From Butyricicoccus sp. (lineage in GTDB: Bacteria; Bacillota; Clostridia; Oscillospirales; Butyricicoccaceae): a DNA stretch of 47,071 nucleotides. Location of the stretch: positions 1 through 47,071 of the forward strand of contig JAHHRO010000013.1 of the NCBI GenBank assembly GCA_020025755.1. The letters are read 5' to 3'. A model generated the notes under the pieces. The model did no database searches and was not told the origin of the DNA. It saw nothing but the letters and a program-made list of their open reading frames with translations. A program made the position numbers and the translations under genes. Below are positions 16,506 to 23,948 of this stretch, one piece after another (the first letter of the stretch is position 1; each line of letters starts with the position of its first letter).

Positions 16506-17507
16506 ATGGAGTTATATTTCTTGAGTGTTGGCTATGGAGAGGCGATTGTACTGCTCGATGCAGGGCATTGCCTTGTTATAGATGGCGGAGCAGGTGCGCA
16601 GGACTGTGCATATGAGGCGGCAGGAACCATTCGTCTGGCAGATTTTCTGCATCAAAAGCAGGTGCAATGTATTGACTATATCCTCTGCACCCATTTGCAC
16701 AATGACCATATTGGTGGATTGTTGGATGTGGTAGAACAATTTCCAATCGGGCAATTCTGGATCAATCTGCTGCCTGAGAAAAGTGCCCAGTCCGCGATCC
16801 TTGCCGCAGAACCGGAATGCGCAGAGGATCTGAGTCTGCGCCTGTTCACACAAGGTCTGCGAGCGTTTGAACGGCTGCGCAGTGTGCTTGCCGCGCGAAA
16901 GATTCCCATTCTAGAGCGTACCGCAACCGAAGCGTATGAAACGCTTTGGCAGGGCTGTGAGATCCGTTTGTTCGGCATGACGCCGGAACAGACCGCAAAG
17001 CGCAGAGACGAGTATAACACATTCTGTGTCCTGAAAGACCCAAAGGCGCAAAGGGATGCCATGCGTGCTTTTGACCGCGTGGAGAATACTTGCAGTTTGG
17101 CATGCAGTTTGAAAATGGATGGTTGGTGTGCCATGCTGACGGGTGACCTGTGCAGTGGGTGGGAGGAACGCTGTAAAGCAGATTTCCCATCCGCCGAGTT
17201 GCTCAAGCTCACTCATCATGGACAAAAGGACGGGATGCCGCAGGTTCTGGTGGAAGCATGTGATCCTTCGGTATTTCTGATGTGTGCAGATGCAGAACGC
17301 ACATTCCAGAGCGCATGTGAAGCAGTGAAAACGCGTGCAAGAGCGTATTTAGAGGCAAAAGAACGGCAAACACAGCATATCTATACAACAGGACGCTTGG
17401 AAGAACAGTTTGGAAGACAGGACGGGATACAGCCCTGTGCGCTGTGCTGTACGGCGGGAACTCCGATCACCTGCACGGCATATTATGCAAGGGATGTGAA
17501 ACGATGA
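16506..17507 (+). CDS. Metallo-beta-lactamase-fold hydrolase (ComEC-C-like)
   Basis: A 333-residue cytosolic MBL-fold protein. The first strands (MELYFLSVGYGEAIVLLDAGHCLVIDGG) and metal-binding THLHNDHIGG (His63, His65, Asp67, His68) resemble the detached C-terminal domain of ComEC and related hydrolases, followed by CAMLTGDLCSGWEE and LLKLTHHGQKDGMP as later metal-binding segments. I start at ATG 16506 because AGGAGG lies 5 bases upstream; the in-frame ATG at 16488 precedes that site. It follows the symporter by 51 bases and overlaps the next gene by four. Reaction unknown, perhaps a phosphodiester or ester of the imported solute. Confidence 0.82.
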   Translation: MELYFLSVGYGEAIVLLDAGHCLVIDGGAGAQDCAYEAAGTIRLADFLHQKQVQCIDYILCTHLHNDHIGGLLDVVEQFPIGQFWINLLPEKSAQSAILAAEPECAEDLSLRLFTQGLRAFERLRSVLAARKIPILERTATEAYETLWQGCEIRLFGMTPEQTAKRRDEYNTFCVLKDPKAQRDAMRAFDRVENTCSLACSLKMDGWCAMLTGDLCSGWEERCKADFPSAELLKLTHHGQKDGMPQVLVEACDPSVFLMCADAERTFQSACEAVKTRARAYLEAKERQTQHIYTTGRLEEQFGRQDGIQPCALCCTAGTPITCTAYYARDVKR

Positions 17508-17968
17508 AGATTTTGTTCGAGCAGTCTTATGTGTGGACACCACGAGATGCACAGCGCGATGTAGGGTTTGCATTCTGCTGTCCAAACGATGTGACAGAAA
17601 TTCGGATCTCATTATCCTATGCGCCGGCATTGGAAACAGAGGATGCACGATGCAAGCCGCAGGTGGAAAAGGCACTTCAGCGGTACTATGACTGCTATCC
17701 CCATACTTTGCAGCCCATGGATGCAAATAAATTTCTCCCAGTCAAAAATCTGATTACGCTGTCACTTGACAAAGATGGTGTGTATTTGGGCAATGCACAT
17801 CGCTGGGACAGCAGGCAGGAGCACATTCTGAACAGTGAATGGGCATCTCGCGGATTTGTGCCGCCCAAACAGATGGAAGGGGGCTGGGCAGGGATGCTGC
17901 ATCTGCATGAGATTATTTCTCCGCTCTGTGAGGCACAACTGAAAGTTGAGGGGAGGGCGGAAGGATGA
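17504..17968 (+). CDS. N-terminal domain of a split CehA/McbA-like protein
   Basis: This 154-residue protein is likely a beta-rich domain: MKILFEQSYVWTPRDAQRDV, FAFCCPNDVTEIRISLSYAP, NLITLSLDKDGVYLGNAHRWD, GGWAGMLHLHEI. As I recall CehA/McbA-family metallohydrolases of Clostridia, such a segment commonly precedes the PHP domain within one polypeptide; here a stop codon and ATGA overlap separate it from the PHP protein. The two probably form a complex. It overlaps the MBL gene by four bases too. No catalytic motif is seen. Confidence 0.6.
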   Translation: MKILFEQSYVWTPRDAQRDVGFAFCCPNDVTEIRISLSYAPALETEDARCKPQVEKALQRYYDCYPHTLQPMDANKFLPVKNLITLSLDKDGVYLGNAHRWDSRQEHILNSEWASRGFVPPKQMEGGWAGMLHLHEIISPLCEAQLKVEGRAEG

Positions 17969-18927
17969 ACTGGCATCCGGTGGAACTGCATACCCACACA
18001 GAGCATAGTGACGGCGACTTTACCGTGCGCCAGTTGGCGAAGGCGGCAAAAGCAAGAGGATTTGAAGCGGTTGCGCTGACCGATCACAATACAAGTTCGG
18101 GAATGCAGGAATTTTATAAAGCAGCGCAGAGAGAAGGGCTGATTGCGATTTCCGGCATCGAATGGACGACCTATTGGGGGCACATGCTGGTGCTGGGCGA
18201 ACAGGGATATACAGATTGGCGCGGCGTACAGCCCGAACGGATCGATGATGCAATCGCAAACATCCACAAAAATCGGGGGATCGTGGGCATCGCGCACCCG
18301 TTCGCATTATCCAATCCCGTCAATACAGGGTATCATTGGGAATTTCAGATTGCCAATTGGGATGCGGTTGATTTTTTGGAAGTCTGGTCGCGTGATGATG
18401 CACCGCGAAAAATCCAGAGCCTGCGTGCCTTTGGTCTTTGGGAACAGCTGCTTAGCCGAGGCTGTCGGATCACGGCGACTTCGGGCAGAGATTGGCACCG
18501 AGAGGATAGCTTGGCGTATGCACATACCTACATTGGAACGGAGCAGCCGCTGACGCCTGATGGCATTGTGCAGGCAGTTCGCAAGGGACGTGTATGCTTG
18601 TCGGTCGGCCCGCTCCTGACCATGCGTATTCCGCTCGATATGCAGACCTGTGCAGAGATCGGAGACGAGATTCCAGATGGTCTTTCAGAGGTGGAGATTT
18701 TCATGCAGACCCATACGATGGAGCGTGACTGGGATCGCGCGCAGGTTGTGCCCAAAGAGATCCAGCTCATTCACAACGGGCTGGTCATCAAACGTTGCGC
18801 TGTGGCGGCGCATCAGGTGCTTCGCGTCCCACTCGCTGCCGGATGGATGCGTGCAGACTTGATCGGGGAGTATTATGGGAAAACAGAGCAGCATTTGGCA
18901 TTCACCAACCCGATCTTTATTCGATAA
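17965..18927 (+). CDS. PHP-domain metallohydrolase, CehA/McbA family
   Basis: A 320-residue metal-dependent hydrolase. The PHP motif opens the protein, ELHTHTEHSDGDFT (His9, His11, Asp16), followed by GFEAVALTDHNTSSG, GIEWTTYWGHM, IAHPFAL and TSGRDWHRE, which together supply the metal ligands of the distorted TIM barrel. A C-terminal beta domain follows from about residue 205. Relatives include carbaryl hydrolases, and many are predicted phosphoesterases. The substrate is presumably the solute taken up by the symporter. The start overlaps the preceding stop by four bases. The N-terminal domain is encoded separately. Confidence 0.82.
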   Translation: MNWHPVELHTHTEHSDGDFTVRQLAKAAKARGFEAVALTDHNTSSGMQEFYKAAQREGLIAISGIEWTTYWGHMLVLGEQGYTDWRGVQPERIDDAIANIHKNRGIVGIAHPFALSNPVNTGYHWEFQIANWDAVDFLEVWSRDDAPRKIQSLRAFGLWEQLLSRGCRITATSGRDWHREDSLAYAHTYIGTEQPLTPDGIVQAVRKGRVCLSVGPLLTMRIPLDMQTCAEIGDEIPDGLSEVEIFMQTHTMERDWDRAQVVPKEIQLIHNGLVIKRCAVAAHQVLRVPLAAGWMRADLIGEYYGKTEQHLAFTNPIFIR

Positions 18928-18941
18928 AAGGGGGCAGTCCT

Positions 18942-19601
18942 ATGGCAGTGCTCAGGCTGACGGCTGAGATCATGGTACGTCTGCTGCTTGCAATGTGTAT
19001 TGGAGGATGTATTGGGTGGGAACGTGCCAAAAATCATCATCCTGCCGGCATCCGAACGCATATGCTGGTGACGATCGGTGCAGCTGTTGTGATGCTGCTG
19101 GGCAGCCAGACCGTTGGCGTATTCGCCGGAACAGCCAATTCTGATCCGGCACGTCTGGGGGCGCAGGTCATTTCAGGCATTGGGTTTCTGGGCGCAGGTA
19201 CGATCATGAAAGAAGGGCGTTCCATACGCGGTCTGACGACGGCGGCGACCCTATGGGTGGTTGCATGTCTGGGGCTGGCGATCGGTGCAGGGCAGTATAC
19301 GATATCCCTTGCAGGCTTTGCCGTTTCCATGATCGCGCTTCGCATGTTCAAACTCCCTCGCTTTGAGGTCTCTTTTCTGTGTGGCACAGACAATGAATCT
19401 TTTCAAAAGGTTTGTGATGCGCTGATACTGCAAAAAGCAAATATTTGCAATTTTTCAACGCGTACCGTAAGTATGGAGCAGATCCGTGTGAGCTTTGAGC
19501 TGTATTTGGGATGGAATCAAAAGGGGATCAGTGCATCGGAGGTCGTCAAGGAAATCTCCAGAGTGCCGGGGATCTCCCATATTGAGATCGATACCCTGTA
19601 A
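18942..19601 (+). CDS. MgtC/SapB-family membrane protein
   Basis: This 219-residue protein has five hydrophobic segments and the MgtC signature: LAMCIGGCIGWERAKNHHPAGIRTHMLVTIGAA, GAQVISGIGFLGAGTIMKEG, and GLTTAATLWVVACLGLAIGAG. An ACT-like cytosolic domain of about 85 residues follows. MgtC proteins affect Mg2+ stress survival and ATP synthase; the enzymatic role is unsettled. I start at ATG 18942 (GGGGGCA 7 bases upstream), 14 bases after the PHP gene, so it is probably the last gene of the same operon although a functional link is not evident. It ends before hairpin element copy B. Confidence 0.85.
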   Translation: MAVLRLTAEIMVRLLLAMCIGGCIGWERAKNHHPAGIRTHMLVTIGAAVVMLLGSQTVGVFAGTANSDPARLGAQVISGIGFLGAGTIMKEGRSIRGLTTAATLWVVACLGLAIGAGQYTISLAGFAVSMIALRMFKLPRFEVSFLCGTDNESFQKVCDALILQKANICNFSTRTVSMEQIRVSFELYLGWNQKGISASEVVKEISRVPGISHIEIDTL

Positions 19602-19652
19602 AAATGCAGACGGAAGAACACATGATCCAGATCGAAAGTGAAATATAAAAAA

Positions 19653-19677
19653 GGACGTATTCGAAAAGAATACGTCC
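19653..19677. terminator. mgtC terminator, left copy of a duplicated hairpin
   Basis: A perfect hairpin GGACGTATTC-GAAAA-GAATACGTCC preceded by AAAAAA, so on the minus strand it carries a T tract. An identical 25-mer lies at 19892-19916 beyond the element. Confidence 0.85.
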
Positions 19678-19891
19678 GAGGCTGTCGAAGAACCTTCGAC
19701 AGCCTTTCTAGGGGAACCCAGTCCCCCTAGATACAGAGCCAGTTCCGGTAGAAACTGGCTCTGATACCCCCGGTTTCGCGCCCGATGGCGCGGGTCGTGG
19801 GCAAAAACCAAGGCTCATGTCCTTGGTTTTTGAAAATTTTAAGTCGCTTTGCTCCAATAAAAAACAGCGAAAAGCCTTTTTCTACAAGCTG
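19678..19891 (+). mobile_element. Terminator-nested hairpin element, copy B (214 bp, cleanest copy)
   Basis: The element starts GAGGCTGTCGAAG and ends CTACAAGCTG. Hairpins in order: GGCTGTCGAA/TTCGACAGCC, CTAGGGG/CCCCTAG, AGAGCCAGTT/AACTGGCTCT, GCGCC/GGCGC, AAACCAAGG/CCTTGGTTT; then an AT-rich tail with AAAATTTTAAGTCGC. It sits between the convergent mgtC and DUF2238 genes. Identical 25-bp terminator hairpins flank it; the left one keeps the A tract, the right one the T tract, as expected if one bidirectional terminator was duplicated. No coding potential is apparent. Confidence 0.85.
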
Positions 19892-19916
19892 GGACGTATT
19901 CGAAAAGAATACGTCC
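19892..19916. terminator. mgtC/DUF2238 terminator, right copy
   Basis: Identical to 19653-19677 and followed by TTTTT, so it can terminate rightward transcripts. The base before each copy differs, which limits the duplication to the hairpin itself. Confidence 0.85.
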
Positions 19917-19948
19917 TTTTTATCCAAGCTGGAGGGGATATGGAACCT

Positions 19949-20746
19949 TTACTGGGGATCGTGCGGCTGTTTTTTCTCCTTGAGCCCCAGCGTGCGGCGC
20001 ACGGTTGGGATGAAAGCGGAGGCGAATTTGCCTTTGCCGCGGCTTTTGACATAGAAATAACCGATAATGGAGAAGCAGACAGCACCAATAAAGTTGACGA
20101 TCATATCTTTCATCGTATCCACTAGACCGATATCGATATAGCCGCCATATTTTGCGATCCAGTCCTCGCCGTTGACGACCAGTGTTTCAATGGGGGCATG
20201 TCCAACAATGTTTAATCCATCCGGATTGAACAGAACAGAATTGATGCGGTGAACGATCCAGTCCTTCTGCATATCCGTTCCGAAATATAGATCCATGCCA
20301 AACTCAAAGAATTCCCAGAGAACGCCAACGGTCATAGAGAAGCAGAACGCAACCACTGCCAGAAAGAGCGGAGATAGTTCAACAGAAAAGCGTTCACTTC
20401 GGTTGAAGATATCTACAAGCGCAAAACCGATGGCAGCCATGAGGAAGCCGTTGATGGTGTGAAGCATGGTATCCCAGTAGGGAAGCTGCGTATAATAGGA
20501 ATTCACTTCACCCAGGATTTCGGCAGAGAAGATAAAGCAGTAAATAATGGTTTCGAGGGCAGGCGGCAGGTCGATGCCCAGGCGGCGGTCAATGAACATG
20601 GGGACACAGAACAGGATCAGTGTCAAGATACAAGTAAAAAGATGTTCATAGTTTCCGCGGAAGGATGCGCGAGCGGCGGTGATGATAACCAGAATAGACA
20701 AAAGACCACGGATCGTAAGCCGCCTTCGCTTATTTTTCGTTAACAT
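19949..20746 (-). CDS. DUF2238-type polytopic membrane protein
   Basis: A 265-residue integral membrane protein with about seven hydrophobic segments. The central stretch SYYTQLPYWDTMLHTINGFLMAAIGFALVDIFN resembles the conserved core of DUF2238/YjdF-like proteins, and a second conserved stretch is SMTVGVLWEFFEFGMD, with acidic and aromatic residues in a membrane helix. A soluble loop and a basic C terminus (KSRGKGKFASAFIPTVRR) follow. I start at ATG 20746, 6 bases after GGGG; the upstream in-frame ATG lacks a site. It is preceded by the 62-aa gene and its terminator. Function unknown. Confidence 0.65.
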   Translation of the reverse strand: MLTKNKRRRLTIRGLLSILVIITAARASFRGNYEHLFTCILTLILFCVPMFIDRRLGIDLPPALETIIYCFIFSAEILGEVNSYYTQLPYWDTMLHTINGFLMAAIGFALVDIFNRSERFSVELSPLFLAVVAFCFSMTVGVLWEFFEFGMDLYFGTDMQKDWIVHRINSVLFNPDGLNIVGHAPIETLVVNGEDWIAKYGGYIDIGLVDTMKDMIVNFIGAVCFSIIGYFYVKSRGKGKFASAFIPTVRRTLGLKEKKQPHDPQ

Positions 20747-20774
20747 AAAATACCCCTTTCGATTAGAGTAAAAA

Positions 20775-20798
20775 GTCTCCGGTGACACCACCGGAGAC
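20775..20798 (-). terminator. Terminator of the 62-aa gene
   Basis: On the minus strand GTCTCCGGTG and CACCGGAGAC pair around a 4-base loop and are followed by TTTTTAC, 18 bases after the stop codon at 20816. Confidence 0.8.
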
Positions 20799-20815
20799 CC
20801 ATGCAGACTGTGTGA

Positions 20816-21004
20816 TTATTCGATTCCTTCGTTTTCACCCTCAGAACGGGTGTTGAATGCATAATCATCGCAGTTGTTGACAGCTTCCACTTCGTTTGCG
20901 TAAGGGCAGACAAAAACGCGCCCTTCTGTCTCTGCCTTGGCCACGCAGATTTTTGTGCCAACAGCATCACGGCGACGGAACAAACACCAGAGCTTTTTAG
21001 ACAT
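20816..21004 (-). CDS. Small conserved-looking protein of unknown function (62 aa)
   Basis: The protein starts MSKKLWCLFRRRDAVGTKICVAKAET and is acidic at its C terminus (NTRSEGENEGIE). Cysteines at residues 7, 20, 33 and 45 are nearly evenly spaced, which could indicate metal binding but does not match a zinc ribbon. A GAAAGGATG site precedes the ATG and a strong terminator follows, so it looks like a real single gene rather than a chance frame. No family recognised. Confidence 0.55.
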   Translation of the reverse strand: MSKKLWCLFRRRDAVGTKICVAKAETEGRVFVCPYANEVEAVNNCDDYAFNTRSEGENEGIE

Positions 21005-21204
21005 AGGTTCTCATCCTTTCTCAAATCGGAAATCCTCGTTAATATTTTAGCATGCGTTCATCCTTTCGACAAGCCTTTTTTCAGTCATTTCTTATAGAAT
21101 CAAAATACGCTTGCAACAAAATGGAGGGTATGATAGCATAAAAGTGAAAACGATACCCACGAAAAATTTTGAAACAGAAATGGACAGGAAAGGGGAAAGC
21201 GACT

Positions 21205-23133
21205 TTGCATTACGACATCAACTATTTGCGCCTATTGGCTGAAAAATTTCCCACCATTGAATCGGTAACCAATGAACTTGTCAACCTGCGTGCGATCATG
21301 CATCTGCCCAAAGGAACAGAGTATTATTTTTCCGATCTGCACGGAGAACATGAGGCATTCATCCATCTGCTGCGTTCAGGATCGGGTGTGATCCGCGAAA
21401 AGATCGACAATCTGTTTCGCTCCTCTGTGATGGAAAAAGACCGCGCGGAACTGGCAGCACTCGTCTATTATCCCTCCACACAGCTTGCAAGAGCGCGCAG
21501 AGCCGAGCAAAATTATGAGGATTGGTGTATGGTTACCATCAACCAGCTGGTGATCGTTGCGTGTGAGGTATCCGCGAAGTACACACGCAGCAAGGTGCGC
21601 CATACGATGGATCCACGCTATGCAAACATGATCGAAGAACTCATGAATACGGATGGAACCGATATGGATAAGCGAACCTACTATCGCGAGATGATCGAAT
21701 CGGTGGTGCAGGTGGGCTGTGCAGATGGACTCATCAAAGCCCTTTGCCATCTTATTCAGCAAATGACAGTGGATCAATTACATATCATCGGAGATATTTT
21801 CGACCGTGGACCGCGCGCGGATCGGATCTTGGATGAACTTATGAAGCATCATGATGTGGATATCCAATGGGGAAACCATGATGTTTCGTGGATCGGTGCG
21901 ATGTGCGGCAACTCAGTCTGCCTCATGAGTGTTTTGCGTATTGCTATCAGCTATAATGGGTTCGATTGTCTGGAAGATGGGTACGGCATCAATCTGCGTC
22001 CGCTCTCCATGTTTGCGGCAACGACCTATGCAAACGATCCGTGTACACATTTTATGCCCCATGTGCTGGATGAGAATGAGTTCGATCCGGTCGATCCTGC
22101 GCTTGCGGCAAAGATGCACAAAGCGGTCGCGATCATGATGTTTAAGCTGGAAGGGCAGCTGATCCAGCGGCATCCCGAATATGGGATGCAGGAAAGATTG
22201 CTGCTAGACAAAATTGATTATGAAAAAGGAACCGTTAAGATCGGCGGCAAGGACTATCCTTTGACCGATACCAATTTCCCGACCATTGATCCGAAAAATC
22301 CCTATGCGCTGACAGCGGAAGAACAGACCATTCTCGATGGGTTTCAGGCTTCTTTCCGCCACTCAGAACGCTTGCGCACCCATATCGATTTCATTATCAA
22401 TCATGGAGCGATGTATAAGGTGGCAAATGGAAAACTCCTGTATCACGGATGCATCCCTGTCAATGCAGATGGTTCGCTTCAGGAGGTGGATCTGTTTGGA
22501 GAGAAGTGCAAGGGACGTGCCCTGCTCGACCAGCTTGAAATGCATGTACGGCGTGCCTACCGCGCAGAGACACCGGATTCGGTCGATCTGCTGTGGTATC
22601 TATGGTGCGGTGCAGCCTCTCCGCTCTTTGGAAAGGATCGCATGACTTCCTTTGAACGCTATTTTGTTAAGGAAAAAGAACTTCAGAAGGAACACATGAA
22701 CCCGTATTACAAATATTATGATGATCCAAAGTTCTGTGCTGCACTGATGCGGGAATTTGGGCTGAATCCGGAAATCAGCCATATTATCAATGGGCATGTG
22801 CCCGTGAAACACGGAGAAACACCCGTCAAGGCAGGCGGAAGGCTGTTTGTCATCGATGGCGGTATCTCTAAAGCCTATCGTTCTAAAACAGGGATCGCAG
22901 GCTATACCCTTATCTCATCCTCACATGAGATCCAACTCGCAGAACATCGTCCATTCCATAGAGGAAATGATTTGGAAAGTCCGGAAACGTATACCACGGT
23001 TCATATTGTCGAACATATGCCGCGTCGTCTCATGGTAGAAGATACAGACGCTGGAGAGCGTTTCCGGAGGCGTATTGATGAACTGCAGGAGCTGCTTTCC
23101 CTCTACCGATGCGGCATGCTGGGAGAGGCTTGA
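21205..23133 (+). CDS. fbp: Fructose-1,6-bisphosphatase class III
   Basis: This 642-residue Mn-dependent phosphatase converts fructose 1,6-bisphosphate to fructose 6-phosphate in gluconeogenesis. It is a calcineurin-like phosphoesterase: YFSDLHGEHEAF, GDIFDRGPRADRILD and WGNHDVSWIGAM are the first metal-binding blocks, and ISHIINGHVPVKHGETP and VIDGGISKAY come late in the chain. Length matches the roughly 640-670 residues of Bacillus and clostridial enzymes. I choose the TTG at 21205, with AGGGGA upstream; it gives the family N terminus HYDINYLRLLAEKFPT. An earlier in-frame TTG at 21169 has no ribosome site. Monocistronic. Confidence 0.92.
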   Translation: MHYDINYLRLLAEKFPTIESVTNELVNLRAIMHLPKGTEYYFSDLHGEHEAFIHLLRSGSGVIREKIDNLFRSSVMEKDRAELAALVYYPSTQLARARRAEQNYEDWCMVTINQLVIVACEVSAKYTRSKVRHTMDPRYANMIEELMNTDGTDMDKRTYYREMIESVVQVGCADGLIKALCHLIQQMTVDQLHIIGDIFDRGPRADRILDELMKHHDVDIQWGNHDVSWIGAMCGNSVCLMSVLRIAISYNGFDCLEDGYGINLRPLSMFAATTYANDPCTHFMPHVLDENEFDPVDPALAAKMHKAVAIMMFKLEGQLIQRHPEYGMQERLLLDKIDYEKGTVKIGGKDYPLTDTNFPTIDPKNPYALTAEEQTILDGFQASFRHSERLRTHIDFIINHGAMYKVANGKLLYHGCIPVNADGSLQEVDLFGEKCKGRALLDQLEMHVRRAYRAETPDSVDLLWYLWCGAASPLFGKDRMTSFERYFVKEKELQKEHMNPYYKYYDDPKFCAALMREFGLNPEISHIINGHVPVKHGETPVKAGGRLFVIDGGISKAYRSKTGIAGYTLISSSHEIQLAEHRPFHRGNDLESPETYTTVHIVEHMPRRLMVEDTDAGERFRRRIDELQELLSLYRCGMLGEA

Positions 23134-23244
23134 TGAGTGTGCAGGAAGGCTTGCAAAACATTAGACTGAAGTACAGATCATTTCATAGAAATTTTGATAT
23201 GTCTTGAATATTTGCAAAAAATTGTAGCAATCCCTCTTTTGATG

Positions 23245-23253
23245 TGATATACT
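23245..23253 (+). promoter_or_regulatory. Extended -10 promoter of the HTH gene
   Basis: TGATATACT is an extended -10 (TGnTATACT). No good -35 stands at 17 bases, as allowed for extended -10 promoters. It lies about 78 bases before the ATG at 23331. Confidence 0.45.
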
Positions 23254-23330
23254 TGTTTGCGAAGAAAGTTAATTTAGTTGAAGATGTTGTGTGCCTCAGG
23301 CACACGGAAAAATGAGAGGAGAACGACATT

Positions 23331-23735
23331 ATGCTATTCAAAACACTTCAGGAATATGATATCGATCAGATCCGTCAGGAGCTCGGTCGGTATGCAGAAG
23401 AGCTGGGACTGTCAAAGAACGCACTTTCCACTACAGTAGAGGGAAAGTTGACCGTGGAAGAACTTGTCAGCAAGCTGGCTGCACGTCTGATCGAGGAGGC
23501 TGCGCAGGAGGATCGCCGCCGTTTCCGTCAGAAGCAGAGCGAAGGCATCGCACGCGCACAACAGGCAGGCGTCGCGATCGGCCGTCCGACTCGCAAGCAG
23601 GACAAGCGTTTCCGCCGCGTGCGTGAAATGTATCAGGCACAGGAAGTGACGGGTCAGGAAGCAGCAAGACTGCTGAGCGTTGCACCGAGCACATTCTATC
23701 GCTGGCTCCGTCAGGAAAACACAGACGAAGATTAA
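23331..23735 (+). CDS. HTH protein derived from the C terminus of a serine recombinase
   Basis: The 134-residue protein has a helical N-terminal half without recombinase catalytic motifs (no Y-R-S-D-Q type active site). Its second half, RFRQKQSEGIARAQQAGVAIGRPTRK followed by FRRVREMYQAQEVTGQEAARLLSVAPSTFYRWLRQ, is the linker and helix-turn-helix of resolvase/invertase-family serine recombinases. This implies a DNA-binding protein that kept only the recombinase DNA-recognition domain, perhaps a domesticated regulator. AGGAG precedes the ATG and a terminator follows, so it is a complete single gene rather than a frameshifted relic. Targets unknown. Confidence 0.7.
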   Translation: MLFKTLQEYDIDQIRQELGRYAEELGLSKNALSTTVEGKLTVEELVSKLAARLIEEAAQEDRRRFRQKQSEGIARAQQAGVAIGRPTRKQDKRFRRVREMYQAQEVTGQEAARLLSVAPSTFYRWLRQENTDED

Positions 23736-23747
23736 GAGCATTCAGGC

Positions 23748-23793
23748 AAGATGCAGGGAAATCCATATTTTGGATCTTTCCTGCATCTTTTTT
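23748..23793 (+). terminator. Terminator of the HTH gene
   Basis: GATGCAGGGAAATCCA and TGGATCTTTCCTGCATC form a long, slightly imperfect stem followed by TTTTTT. Confidence 0.8.
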
Positions 23794-23948
23794 GTATACA
23801 GAGGGGCGCGGGGATCGATTTTTACAATTTGGTCTATCTACTCAAAATTGATTTCCGTGGCAGAGCGGCGTTTGTGCTGTTCAAACCCTGCTTTTTATGA
23901 TACACTGAAAGCGTATTACAAAAATCGGAATACTGCAAGGAGACAGGA

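Noticed and set aside
19455..19811. 118-aa minus-strand frame across mgtC and copy B
   Set aside because: Shadow of mgtC plus palindromic element sequence; repeated peptide reflects repeated DNA, not a protein family.
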